From NCBI RefSeq assembly GCF_900104515.1, contig NZ_FNJL01000005.1, forward strand, positions 1 to 64,000: 64,000 nucleotides of DNA. The letters are read 5' to 3'. The notes beneath the pieces were generated by a model. It did no database searches, was not told the DNA's origin, and saw only the letters and a program-made list of their open reading frames with translations. Every line of letters starts with the position of its first letter. Positions within the stretch are counted from its first letter, which is position 1. This stretch comes from Paracidovorax cattleyae. Lineage in GTDB: Bacteria > Pseudomonadota > Gammaproteobacteria > Burkholderiales > Burkholderiaceae_C. This document shows, piece after piece, positions 43,573-52,241 of this stretch. The position numbers and the translations under genes are program-made.

Positions 43573-44529
43573 ATGCATCCCTCTTCCCCCCCCACGACCC
43601 CCGCCTCCTCCGGCCTTCCCCCCATCGTCATCGCCACGCGCGAAAGCCGCCTCGCGCTCTGGCAGGCCGAGCACGTGCAGGCCCTGCTGCGCGCCCGCGG
43701 GCACCACGTGGCGCTGCTCGGCATGACCACCAAGGGCGACCAGATCCTCGACCGCACCCTGTCCAAGGTGGGCGGCAAGGGCCTCTTCGTGAAGGAACTG
43801 GAAGTCGCCCTGGAGGAAGGCCGCGCCCACGTGGCCGTGCATTCGCTCAAGGACGTGCCCATGGAACTGCCCGAGGGCTTCGAGCTGGCCTGCGTGATGG
43901 AGCGCGAGGATCCGCGCGACGCCTTCGTCTCGCCGCGCCACGCCTGCCTCGCCGACCTGCCCCGGGGCGCCGTGGTCGGCACCTCCAGCCTGCGCCGGCA
44001 GGTGCTGCTGCAGGCGCTGCGCCCCGACCTCGTCATCCAGCCGCTGCGCGGCAACCTGGATACCCGCCTGCGCAAGCTCGACGAAGGCCAGTACGACGCC
44101 ATCGTGCTCGCGGCCGCGGGCCTCAAGCGGCTGGGCCTGGAAGGCCGCATCCGCGCCCTGTTCGAGCCCGACGAGATGCTGCCGGCCGCCGGCCAGGGCG
44201 CGCTGGGCCTGGAGATACGCTCCGAACGCCATGACCTGCTGCAGGCCGTGGCACCACTCGCCCACCAGGCCACCTGGCTCTGCGTGGCCGCCGAGCGCGC
44301 CGTGAGCCGCGCACTGGGCGGCAGCTGCTCCGTGCCGCTCGCGGCCCACGGCCGGTGGACGGACGCCAGCACGCTGCGCCTGGACGGTGCCTGGGGCGAT
44401 CCCGAAGGCATCCGTCCCCTGGTGCGCGTGCAGGTGTCCGCGCCGGTCGCCTCCCTGCCCGAAGCCGAGGCGCTCGGCTCCGCCGTCGCGGCGCAGCTGC
44501 GCGCGGACGGCGCGCAGATCCCGGCCTGA
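43573..44529 (+). CDS. hemC: Porphobilinogen deaminase (hydroxymethylbilane synthase)
   Basis: HemC joins four porphobilinogens into hydroxymethylbilane. The 318-residue protein has [54 protein letters not shown] and the cofactor-attachment site [12 protein letters not shown] with Cys252, which carries the dipyrromethane. It heads a hemC-hemD-hemX-hemY operon that is divergent from ppc. Confidence 0.97.
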   Translation: MHPSSPPTTPASSGLPPIVIATRESRLALWQAEHVQALLRARGHHVALLGMTTKGDQILDRTLSKVGGKGLFVKELEVALEEGRAHVAVHSLKDVPMELPEGFELACVMEREDPRDAFVSPRHACLADLPRGAVVGTSSLRRQVLLQALRPDLVIQPLRGNLDTRLRKLDEGQYDAIVLAAAGLKRLGLEGRIRALFEPDEMLPAAGQGALGLEIRSERHDLLQAVAPLAHQATWLCVAAERAVSRALGGSCSVPLAAHGRWTDASTLRLDGAWGDPEGIRPLVRVQVSAPVASLPEAEALGSAVAAQLRADGAQIPA

Positions 44530-44562
44530 CCGCAGCGCCCCCCACCGAGCCCGCATCACCCC

Positions 44563-45402
44563 GTGCACCGCTCCCCCCCGCCTCCGGCCCCGCGCCGCGC
44601 CATCGTCACCCGCCCGGAGCGCGACGCCACGCAGTGGGTCGTGCACCTGCATGCGCGCGGCATCGACGCCGTGGCCCTGCCCCTCATCGCCATCCACGGA
44701 TGCGCCCATCCCGAAGCCCGCGCAGCGCTGCAGGCGGCCCGCGAAGCCTGGCACCGCTGGCGGGCGGTCATGTTCGTGAGCAGCAACGCGGCCCACTATT
44801 TCCTGGATCCGCCAGGAACCGGCGCCACGCTGTTCGCGGGCGATCCGGCCGCGCTTCCGCGGATCTGGGCGCCCGGCCCCGGCACCGCCCAGGCGCTGCG
44901 GCAGGCCGGCGTGCCCGCCGAGGCCATCGACCGGCCCGCGCCCGACGCCACGCAGTTCGACTCCGAATCCCTCTGGACGCAGGTGGGGCCACAGGTGCGG
45001 CACGGCGACCGCATCCTCATCGTGCGTGGCGCGCAGGCCGACGGCGACGGCACGGACACCGTCGCGGGCACGGGCCGCGAATGGCTCGCGCAGCAGATCG
45101 CCGCCGCCGGCGGGCAGGCCGAATTCGTCGCAGCCTACGAACGCGGCGCCCCCGACCTCGGCACGGAGCAACTGGCCCTCGCCCGCGCCGCGGCCACGGA
45201 CGGATCGCTCTGGCTCTTCAGCAGCTCCGAGGCGGTGGCGCACCTGAGTGCAGCGCTGCCGGGGCAGGACTGGTCCGGTGCGCGCGCGCTTGCCACCCAC
45301 CCCCGCATCGCGCAGGCCGCGCAGGACGCCGGCTTCGGGGCCGTGCGCCAGTGCCGCCCGGCCCTGAACGACGTGGTGGCATCGATAGAATCCCACCCAT
45401 GA
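44563..45402 (+). CDS. hemD: Uroporphyrinogen-III synthase
   Basis: HemD cyclises and isomerises hydroxymethylbilane to uroporphyrinogen III. The 279-residue frame starts with GTG 44563, 33 bp after hemC. HemD sequences vary greatly, but RRAIVTRPERDATQWVVHL, ALPLIAIHG, VMFVSSNAAHYFL and LWLFSSSEAVAHL follow the two-domain family pattern. Position directly after hemC strengthens the call. Its stop overlaps the next ATG (ATGA). Confidence 0.92.
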   Translation: MHRSPPPPAPRRAIVTRPERDATQWVVHLHARGIDAVALPLIAIHGCAHPEARAALQAAREAWHRWRAVMFVSSNAAHYFLDPPGTGATLFAGDPAALPRIWAPGPGTAQALRQAGVPAEAIDRPAPDATQFDSESLWTQVGPQVRHGDRILIVRGAQADGDGTDTVAGTGREWLAQQIAAAGGQAEFVAAYERGAPDLGTEQLALARAAATDGSLWLFSSSEAVAHLSAALPGQDWSGARALATHPRIAQAAQDAGFGAVRQCRPALNDVVASIESHP

Positions 45403-46481
45403 GTTCCGAGCCCCACCAAGCACCTTCCGCGCCTCCCGCAACCCCGGCGCCCCAGGCCTCCGGCGTGCAGCGCGCCGTGCTGGCGCTGCTCGGCGTCGTG
45501 GCCGTCGCCGGCCTCGCAACCAGCGTCATGCTGTGGCAGCGCCTCGGCAGCATCCAGGAACAGCTCGCACGCCAGTCGGCCGATGCGGGCGCGCAGTCCA
45601 TCGAGGCCCGCACCCTCGCCAACCAGGCGCTGGACATGGCGCGCGACGTCTCGGCGCGCATCGCCGTGAACGAAACCCGCGTGAGCGAAGTCGCCCTGCA
45701 GCGCAGCCAGCTCGAGGAACTCATGCAGAGCCTCTCGCGCTCGCGCGACGAGAACCTCGTGGTGGACATCGAATCCGCGCTGCGCCTCGCGCAGCAGCAG
45801 GCCCAGCTCACCGGCAGCCTGGAACCCGTCATGGCCGCTCTCAAGAGCGCCAGCCAGCGCATCGAGCGGGCCGCCCAGCCGCGCCTGGCCCCGGTGGCGC
45901 GCGCCATCGGCCGCGACCTCGACCGCGTGGGCTCGGCGCAGGTCACCGACACGGCCGGCCTGCTGGCCCGCCTGGACGACCTCATGCGCCAGGTGGACGA
46001 GCTGCCCCTGCAGAACGCCGTCGCGCAGGCCGCGGCCACGCGCCGCATGAATGCCGCCGCCCGCCCGTCCGAGGGCCCGGCGGCAGCCGGCGCGGACGGC
46101 ACCCTGCCCTGGTGGCAGGCCACGCTGCAGCGCGCCTGGGAAGTCGTGCGCGACGAGGCCCGCCAGTTGCTGCGCGTGACCCGCATCGACCGCCCGGAGG
46201 CCATCCTCATCGCGCCCGACCAGGCCTTCTTCCTGCGCGAGAACCTCAAGCTCCAGCTGATGAACGCCCGCCTCGCGCTGCTCGCGCGCCAGTACGAATC
46301 GGCGCGCGCCGACCTCTCCGCCGCGAACAACGCCCTGGGCCGGTACTTCGATCCCGCGTCGCGCCGCACGCAGACGGCGGCCGCGGTGCTGCAGCAGGCA
46401 CAGGTCCACCTCAAGGGCGCGGCCCTGCCCACGCTGGACGAAACCTTCGCCGCGCTGGCCACCGCCGCCGCCGGCCGCTGA
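45399..46481 (+). CDS. hemX: HemX-like membrane-anchored protein
   Basis: The 360-residue protein has a Pro/Ala-rich N-terminus, one membrane helix (AVLALLGVVAVAGLATSVML), a long helical coiled-coil-like region (residues 55-190) and the C-terminal signature DEARQLLRVTRIDRPEAILI with FFLRENLKLQLMNARLALLA. This family is often labelled uroporphyrinogen-III C-methyltransferase, but it lacks the SAM-binding methyltransferase domain. Its role next to hemD is thought to be structural or regulatory. It starts within the hemD stop codon and is followed by hemY after 23 bp. Confidence 0.88.
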   Translation: MSSEPHQAPSAPPATPAPQASGVQRAVLALLGVVAVAGLATSVMLWQRLGSIQEQLARQSADAGAQSIEARTLANQALDMARDVSARIAVNETRVSEVALQRSQLEELMQSLSRSRDENLVVDIESALRLAQQQAQLTGSLEPVMAALKSASQRIERAAQPRLAPVARAIGRDLDRVGSAQVTDTAGLLARLDDLMRQVDELPLQNAVAQAAATRRMNAAARPSEGPAAAGADGTLPWWQATLQRAWEVVRDEARQLLRVTRIDRPEAILIAPDQAFFLRENLKLQLMNARLALLARQYESARADLSAANNALGRYFDPASRRTQTAAAVLQQAQVHLKGAALPTLDETFAALATAAAGR

Positions 46482-46504
46482 CCCGCGCAGGAGACCACCC
46501 ACCC

Positions 46505-47782
46505 ATGCGCGCAGCACTCTGGTTCCTGGTACTTTTCGGCACGGCCGTGGCCGCCGCCCTGTTCGCGGGCAACAACCAGGGCACCGTGACCCTGTTCTGG
46601 CCACCCTACCGCGTAGACCTGTCGCTCAACTTCGTGCTGCTGCTGTTCTTCGGCGGCTTCGCGATCCTCTATGCCGCACTGCGCGCGCTGTCCGCGCTGC
46701 TCGAGCTGCCGGGCCAGGCGCGGCGCTGGCGCGTGCAGCAGAAGGAGCGCTCCATGCATGCGGCCCTGCTCGACGCGCTCTCGCAGTTGCTGGCCGGGCG
46801 CTTCCTGCGCTCGCGCAAGGCCGCCATGGCCGCCCTCGCCCAGGAAAACGCCCTGGAAGCCGCCGGAGAAGCCGTGCCACACGGTCGCCAGCTGCGCACG
46901 CTGGCCCACCTCGTCGCCGCCGAAAGCTCCCACGCCCTGCAGGACCGCGCCACCCGCGAGGCCCACCTGCGCAATGCCCTGGACAACATCCCGGCTCGCG
47001 CCCCCGTGAGCGAGCTGGAACTGCGCGAAGGCGCGCAGCTGCGCGCCGCCCGCTGGTCGCTCGACGAACGCGACGCGACCACCGCGCTCGAGCACCTCGC
47101 CGCCCTGCCACAAGGCGCGGCACGGCGCACGCTGGCACTGCGGGCGCGCCTCAAGGCCACACGCCTTTCGCACCAGACCCAGGAGGCGCTGGAAACCGCC
47201 CGCCTGCTCGGCAAGCACCGTGCCTTCTCGCCCGCCGCGGCGCAGAGCATCGTGCGCGGCCTCGCCATCGAACTGCTCAACGGCGCACACGACCCCGCCC
47301 AGCTGCAGCAGACCTGGATGGCGTTCGAGCCGGCGGAGCGTGCCATGCCCGAACTGGCCATCCATGCCGCGCAGCGCCTCACCGCCCTCGGCGGCGACCA
47401 CGGCCAGGTGCGCACCTGGCTGCTGCCCGCCTGGGAACGCATGGTGGACATCGCCAACCCGCTACCCGACGCCCACGCATTCAAGCTCGTGCGCGTGCTG
47501 GAAAGCAACCTCGACGCGCTCGACGCGGCCTGGCTGGCACGCATCGAATCCGCCCAGCAGGCCAACCCGCGCGACGCGCGCCTGCAGTACCTGTCCGGCA
47601 TGGCCTGCCTGCGCCGCCAGCTCTGGGGCAAGGCCCAGCAGCTGTTCACCCAAGCCACGCAGCAGCTCGACGAAGGCCCGCTGCGCTGCCGCGCCTGGCG
47701 CCACCTCGCCGACCTCGCTGAACAGCGCGGCGACACGGAAGCCGCGGCCACGGCCTGGAAGCACGCCGCACTCGCCTCCTGA
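46505..47782 (+). CDS. hemY: HemY-like TPR membrane protein
   Basis: The 425-residue protein starts with two membrane helices (LWFLVLFGTAVAAALFAG and FVLLLFFGGFAILYAALR) that make up the HemY N-terminal domain. TPR-like helical repeats follow (RDARLQYLSGMACLRRQLW, GKAQQLFTQATQQL, CRAWRHLADLAEQRGD). Proteins of this kind are encoded at the end of proteobacterial hemCDX operons and are implicated in late heme synthesis. They are unrelated to the HemY protoporphyrinogen oxidase of Gram-positives. It converges with the ABC-F gene across about 50 bp. Confidence 0.9.
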   Translation: MRAALWFLVLFGTAVAAALFAGNNQGTVTLFWPPYRVDLSLNFVLLLFFGGFAILYAALRALSALLELPGQARRWRVQQKERSMHAALLDALSQLLAGRFLRSRKAAMAALAQENALEAAGEAVPHGRQLRTLAHLVAAESSHALQDRATREAHLRNALDNIPARAPVSELELREGAQLRAARWSLDERDATTALEHLAALPQGAARRTLALRARLKATRLSHQTQEALETARLLGKHRAFSPAAAQSIVRGLAIELLNGAHDPAQLQQTWMAFEPAERAMPELAIHAAQRLTALGGDHGQVRTWLLPAWERMVDIANPLPDAHAFKLVRVLESNLDALDAAWLARIESAQQANPRDARLQYLSGMACLRRQLWGKAQQLFTQATQQLDEGPLRCRAWRHLADLAEQRGDTEAAATAWKHAALAS

Positions 47783-47833
47783 GCCGCGGTCTGGCAGCCG
47801 CCGCGGATGGCGGGCGGGGCTCTCTTGCACCCG

Positions 47834-49564
47834 TCAGCGCGCGGCCTCCGGCGCACCGTCGAGATGCCAGCACCCGTCCTCCCAGGTCCAGGCCACCTGC
47901 GGCGCCAGCGCCTGCAGGAAATGCCGGTCGTGCGACACCACCACCATCGCCCCGGTGAACGATGACAGCGCTTCCTGCAGCGCCTGCACCGCGCGGGCAT
48001 CCAGGTGATTGGAGGGCTCATCCAACAGCAGCAGCTGCGCCGGCGCTCCACCCCACAGGGCACAGGCCAGCGCCGCCCGCACGCGCTCGCCGCCGCTGAG
48101 GCTGCCGGACGGGCGCAGCACGCGGTCCGCCCCCAGGCCGAGCTGCGCCAGGCGCGTGCGCAGTTCCGCCGTGGGCAGCGGCGATTCCGCCAGCGCGAGC
48201 GCTTCCATCACACTGTGCTCCGGCGGCAGCAGGGCCCCGGCATCCTGGTCCAGCCAGACCGCACGCACCAGACAGTCAACGCGGCCCGCCGCCGGCGGCA
48301 CGTGCCCGGCCAGCATGCGCAGCAAGGTGCTCTTGCCGCAACCGTTGGGCCCGGTCACGGCGATGCGCACCGGCCCGCTCCAGACCCCGTCGAGCGGCGC
48401 CTGTGGCCCGAACGGCGGCACCGCCCCCTCCAGCCGCAGCACCGGCTTGCCCGCCGGGACAGCGCTGGCAGGCAGCGGCAGCGCCACGGTGGCCTCCGCG
48501 CCCACCCGGGCGAATGCCTCGCGCACGGTGTCCTGCAGTTGTTCACGCGCCTGCTGCCGGCGCACGTCCTCCCGCCCCGCATGCGCTTCGGCCTGGTCCT
48601 TCATGCGGTCCAGCACCAGGGGCGACTGGTTCGCCACCCGGCGTGCCGCGTCCCCGAGCGCATTGCGCCGCGCCTGGGCCTCCTGCTGGCGGCGCAGGTC
48701 CCGCAGCGCGCCATCGCGCTGTGCACGCGCCTGCCGCAGCGCTTCGTGCGCGGCCTGGGTCTCTGCCGCCTTCTGCGCGGCATACGCGCTCCAGCCGCCA
48801 CCGTGCAACCGCAGGCCGCGCGATGACAGTTCCGCGATGCGGTCCGCGCCCTCCAGCAGCACCCGGTCATGGCTTGCCACCAGCACGGCGCGCGGCCCGC
48901 CACGCCCGACATCCAGCGCCTGCTGCAGCCAGCGCCGTGCTTCGCCATCCAGGTGGTTGGTGGGCTCGTCCAGCAGCAGCACCTCGGCCTGCGAAAAAAA
49001 GGCCCCGGCCAGCGCCACGCGCACACGTTCTCCGCCGCTGAGGTGGTTGGCATCGGCATCGCCCTGCAGGTGGCCGAGCCCGGCATCCTCCAGCGCCTGT
49101 CGCCAGCGGGCCGGCCAGTCCCAGCGGCCGTCCGCCAGAAGCAGGTCCTCGGCGGTGCCCTGGCCGCACTCCAGCCGCCACAATGCCTCCAGCTCGCGGT
49201 CGAGGCCTGCCAGCGCGGCCAGGGTCGCGCCCGGCGGATGCTGGCCCACGGCCCGCAATGTCCCCGTGCACAGCACATTGCCGGAAGACGGCTGCACAGC
49301 GCCGGCCGCGATCGACAGCAGCACGCTCTTGCCCACGCCGTTGTCCCCCACCAGGCCGGTGACGCCGGGCGGCAGGCTCAGCGTCGGCGGCTCGGCCCAC
49401 AGCGGTTCGCCACCTGGAGTGCACCACTGCACCTGGCGCAACTGCAGCCATGCGGCCGCCCCCTCCACGCCACGGGAGGACAAGGTCGGGTCGGAAAAGG
49501 AAGAGGCAGCGCGCGCTGCGCTGCGGGAAGAAAGCGGGCGTCTGCCCGCGTTGAAGGTCGCCAT
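47834..49564 (-). CDS. ABC-F family ATPase
   Basis: The 576-residue protein holds two ABC domains in one chain and no membrane segment. The first has Walker A GDNGVGKS, signature HLSGGERVRVALA and Walker B LLLDEPTNHLDGEA. The second has GPNGCGKSTLL, SLSGGERVRAALACAL and LLLDEPSNHLDARA. An Ala/Arg/Gln-rich helical linker lies between them. ABC-F proteins act on ribosomes (translation factors or antibiotic resistance). The subgroup cannot be fixed by eye. The start at 49564 (MATFNAGRR) is preferred over an upstream one without coding character. It is divergent from the VOC gene. Confidence 0.88.
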   Translation of the reverse strand: MATFNAGRRPLSSRSAARAASSFSDPTLSSRGVEGAAAWLQLRQVQWCTPGGEPLWAEPPTLSLPPGVTGLVGDNGVGKSVLLSIAAGAVQPSSGNVLCTGTLRAVGQHPPGATLAALAGLDRELEALWRLECGQGTAEDLLLADGRWDWPARWRQALEDAGLGHLQGDADANHLSGGERVRVALAGAFFSQAEVLLLDEPTNHLDGEARRWLQQALDVGRGGPRAVLVASHDRVLLEGADRIAELSSRGLRLHGGGWSAYAAQKAAETQAAHEALRQARAQRDGALRDLRRQQEAQARRNALGDAARRVANQSPLVLDRMKDQAEAHAGREDVRRQQAREQLQDTVREAFARVGAEATVALPLPASAVPAGKPVLRLEGAVPPFGPQAPLDGVWSGPVRIAVTGPNGCGKSTLLRMLAGHVPPAAGRVDCLVRAVWLDQDAGALLPPEHSVMEALALAESPLPTAELRTRLAQLGLGADRVLRPSGSLSGGERVRAALACALWGGAPAQLLLLDEPSNHLDARAVQALQEALSSFTGAMVVVSHDRHFLQALAPQVAWTWEDGCWHLDGAPEAAR

Positions 49565-49746
49565 GCCGGGCACTCCAAACCATCGTGATCGGCCACCCCG
49601 CAACGAGCAAGGGGTGGAACGGATGGGAAGGGGCTCACAGGCGCATCGGCGGATACCTCGACAGAAAAGCGAAAAGGAAGGCAGGCGGCCTCGACAGCCT
49701 CGAGCGAGGACTATACGTCGGCACCAGGGACTTCAGCAAGTTGCTT

Positions 49747-49796
49747 TATATGAAACTGATTACGGATAGTACAATTCAGATATCCATTCCAAGGAG
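49747..49796 (+). promoter_or_regulatory. AT-rich promoter region of the VOC gene
   Basis: An abrupt AT-rich stretch (49741-49785) contains TACAAT at 49770-49775 with the poor hexamer TATATG 17 bases upstream. AAGGAGAC then sits at a good distance from the ATG at 49803. A -35 this weak suggests activation or stress control. Confidence 0.45.
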
Positions 49797-49802
49797 ACAG
49801 CC

Positions 49803-50432
49803 ATGAGCGCACTGCCCCGCCCCGATCTGGCCACCCTGCCCGCGCCTGCCGCGGTGCAGCAGCTGCACCACTACGCCTACCGGGCACGCGACGCCGAGGA
49901 AACGCGGCATTTCTACGAAGACATCCTCGGCCTGCCGCTCTACCACATCATCCAGAGCGACTACGTGCCCAGCACCGGTGAGTACTGCCCCTACACCCAC
50001 TTCTTCTTCCGGCTGCGGGACGGCTCCTTCATTGCCTTCTTCGACCTGGGCGACGACGTAAAGCCCGAGCCCTCCCCCAACACACCTGCCTGGGTCAACC
50101 ACATCGCCTTCCGCGTCGATACAGTCGAGGAACTGGAGAACACGAAGGCCCGCCTGCAGGCGCACGGCGTCGAGGTGCTCGGCGTGACCGATCACCACAT
50201 CTTCAAGAGCATCTATTTCTTCGACCCGAACGGCATCCGGCTCGAACTGGCTGCCCAGCTGGCCGACGAAGAGCACATGGCCAAGGACAGCAAGGTGGCC
50301 CATCAGCGCCTTGCCGAATGGGCGGCCCGCAAGGAACAATGGCGCCGTGAGCGCGCCGAAGGCAGGTCGGCAGCCCCGCTCAAGCCCCAGTCCAACGACC
50401 GGCCGGAGTACGTGCCGGGCACCTCCACCTGA
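49803..50432 (+). CDS. VOC-family (glyoxalase/extradiol dioxygenase-like) protein
   Basis: The 209-residue protein has one vicinal-oxygen-chelate domain (residues about 19-155): VQQLHHYAYRARDAEETRHF with an early His, FIAFFDLGDD, WVNHIAFRVDTVEELE with a central His and YFFDPNGIRLELAAQ with the terminal Glu. These are candidate metal ligands. A charged helical tail of about 50 residues follows (AEWAARKEQWRRERAEG). Family members isomerise, cleave aromatic rings or bind antibiotics. Nothing here picks one. It has its own promoter and converges with the M48 peptidase locus. Confidence 0.8.
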   Translation: MSALPRPDLATLPAPAAVQQLHHYAYRARDAEETRHFYEDILGLPLYHIIQSDYVPSTGEYCPYTHFFFRLRDGSFIAFFDLGDDVKPEPSPNTPAWVNHIAFRVDTVEELENTKARLQAHGVEVLGVTDHHIFKSIYFFDPNGIRLELAAQLADEEHMAKDSKVAHQRLAEWAARKEQWRRERAEGRSAAPLKPQSNDRPEYVPGTST

Positions 50433-50497
50433 AACAGGCACCCAGGCCGGCCTGCCGCACGGCCGGTGCGGTACCGTAGACGGGACGCAGCCGGAAC

Positions 50498-50785
50498 TCA
50501 GCCTTCGGCCTGGTGCATGCGCATCACCTGGTGGCGCTGCCAGTAGGCACCCACCACGGCCTTGAACCGGTCCTTCTCGGACCGCATGCCCGCCAGCGCG
50601 ATCCTGGTCGTGCGGTGCCGCAGCAAGTGCTTTTCAGGGTGCGTGACCACCAGCGCGTTCGTGAACGCGCTCTCGCTGAACCGCAGCGCCTTCACGGCGT
50701 CCCAGGGCACATGCTGGTCGCCCCGCGTGGCACGGATGCCGTCGATGCTGACCTCCCCCGTATTGCCGCCCCTGACCCCGAGAGA
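50498..50785 (-). pseudogene. Separated C-terminal segment of the M48 peptidase gene, beyond an in-frame TAG
   Basis: Downstream of the TAG at 50786-50788 the same frame stays open for 95 codons to a stop at 50498. It encodes a plausible protein segment (NTGEVSIDGIRATRGDQHVP, then WDAVKALRFSESAFTNALVV and AVVGAYWQRHQVMRMHQ). The composition is that of real coding sequence in this genome. It therefore looks like the original C-terminal domain cut off by a nonsense mutation. Confidence 0.65.
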
Positions 50786-51976
50786 CTACGGTGGAAAGTA
50801 CTGCAGCACGATCGCCCGCTCCGCATCGTTCGCGGGCTCGTAGCGGTAGGCCAGGCTGCGTTCGTGGTTTTCCGCGAAAGCCGCCTCGTACTCCGGCCAC
50901 AGCCGCGCCTCGATCGCCTCCACCGTGAGGATCTCCTGTGCCCAGGTGGATGCCGGCGCACGCTGCACGATGGCGCCGTAATCGGCCTCGTCCAGCAATA
51001 CTCCCACGCGCCCGATGCGCTCGGGAATGGGCGGATGCGAATCGAAGGGATGCAGCACGAGGGCCGAGCGCATGGCCTCGGCAAAACCGGGCGACTCCGC
51101 ATAGGGCCCCAGCCCCTGCGCGATGAAGCCCGCGATGCCGAGCGCCTGGCCGTGGCGCTGGTCCCGGCCGAACAGGTCCTCCTCGATGCGGTGCCGGTAC
51201 TGCGCGTAGGCGGCAATCTTCACGAGCGACCGGGCGATGCCCTCGGGCGACACCGCCTCCGCGGCCGTGCGGTCGGCCCGGAATTCGCGCTCGCGGCTGT
51301 CCCGCGCGAGGGCAATCTCGAAGATGGTTCGGTAGAGGATGAGCAGCGGCGACGCCAGCGCCGACAGGCCACCCTCGCGCACCGCATGCAGGTAGTGGTC
51401 GAACTGCACCAGCTTGGGGCCCAGCCGGGCGCTGCTGCGCGTATCGCCGCCGCCCAGGTGGGCCAGCTCGTGCGCCAGCACCGCATCGGCCTCGTGCTGG
51501 TCCAGCACCCGCAGCAGCGGAAGGCTGATGAACAGCGAGCGGCCCGTGAGTTCGCGCCCCTGCACCGTCAGCGGCGCCTCGGTCACGAAGAAATTGGCAT
51601 CGATGCCGCCCACGATGTGGCGAGGAGGCTCCGTGCCCAGGCGCGCGGCCAGGGCACGCACCCGCTGCCGGAGCTGCGGCGCATCGGCTTCGGCGATGGT
51701 CTCGCCCGTCACCGCATTGTCCCGCGGCAGCCTGCGGAAGATCGCCGCCACGGCCAGGTAAACGGCCACGGCCATGCCCAGCGCCACCACGAGGATGAGC
51801 TTGGGCGAGTACCTGTGGAAGAAGACCGCCGGCACCCAGAACGCCAGCCACGTCAGCATGGCGCCCTGCACGACCAGCGACATCGCGATCGCCCACGTGG
51901 TGAGCCGCCATACCGCCACGAAGCTCGCATGCTGCAGCGGCCGGTTCACGAACGCCAGCGCCCCCAGCCCGAGCAC
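50786..51976 (-). CDS. M48-family metallopeptidase (truncated by in-frame TAG)
   Basis: The 396-residue product has four N-terminal membrane helices ([52 protein letters not shown]). The zinc-protease motif is HELAH at residues 169-173, inside [19 protein letters not shown], with a further metal-ligand Glu in [13 protein letters not shown]. This matches the HtpX/Ste24-like M48 family of membrane-bound quality-control proteases. It ends LQYFPP at a TAG after which the frame continues for 95 more codons. The catalytic domain is whole, so activity is possible. The start is uncertain: GTG 51976 is the first usable codon, although coding-like residues extend a little further upstream. Confidence 0.8.
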   Translation of the reverse strand: MLGLGALAFVNRPLQHASFVAVWRLTTWAIAMSLVVQGAMLTWLAFWVPAVFFHRYSPKLILVVALGMAVAVYLAVAAIFRRLPRDNAVTGETIAEADAPQLRQRVRALAARLGTEPPRHIVGGIDANFFVTEAPLTVQGRELTGRSLFISLPLLRVLDQHEADAVLAHELAHLGGGDTRSSARLGPKLVQFDHYLHAVREGGLSALASPLLILYRTIFEIALARDSREREFRADRTAAEAVSPEGIARSLVKIAAYAQYRHRIEEDLFGRDQRHGQALGIAGFIAQGLGPYAESPGFAEAMRSALVLHPFDSHPPIPERIGRVGVLLDEADYGAIVQRAPASTWAQEILTVEAIEARLWPEYEAAFAENHERSLAYRYEPANDAERAIVLQYFPP

Positions 51977-52241
51977 GGCGAACAGCAGGGCGCCGCCAGC
52001 CGCGAGCGTCGCGGCTGAAAGACGGCCGGCCAGGTCGGGCGGCCCCCTCCGGGCCGCCGCCGGTGGCGGAGCCGCGAATTATTCGCAGCCGGTGCGGCGC
52101 GGTCCACCGCCAGCACGTAACAAAACGAGACACCGCCCGCCGCACGCTCCGGAGCCGGCCCGTAGAATCCCCCGTTCAGCCCATTCCCCACGCGACAGCG
52201 CCTCTTTCCGGAGGCGCCGCACCTCCCTCGTTTCCACGCCC

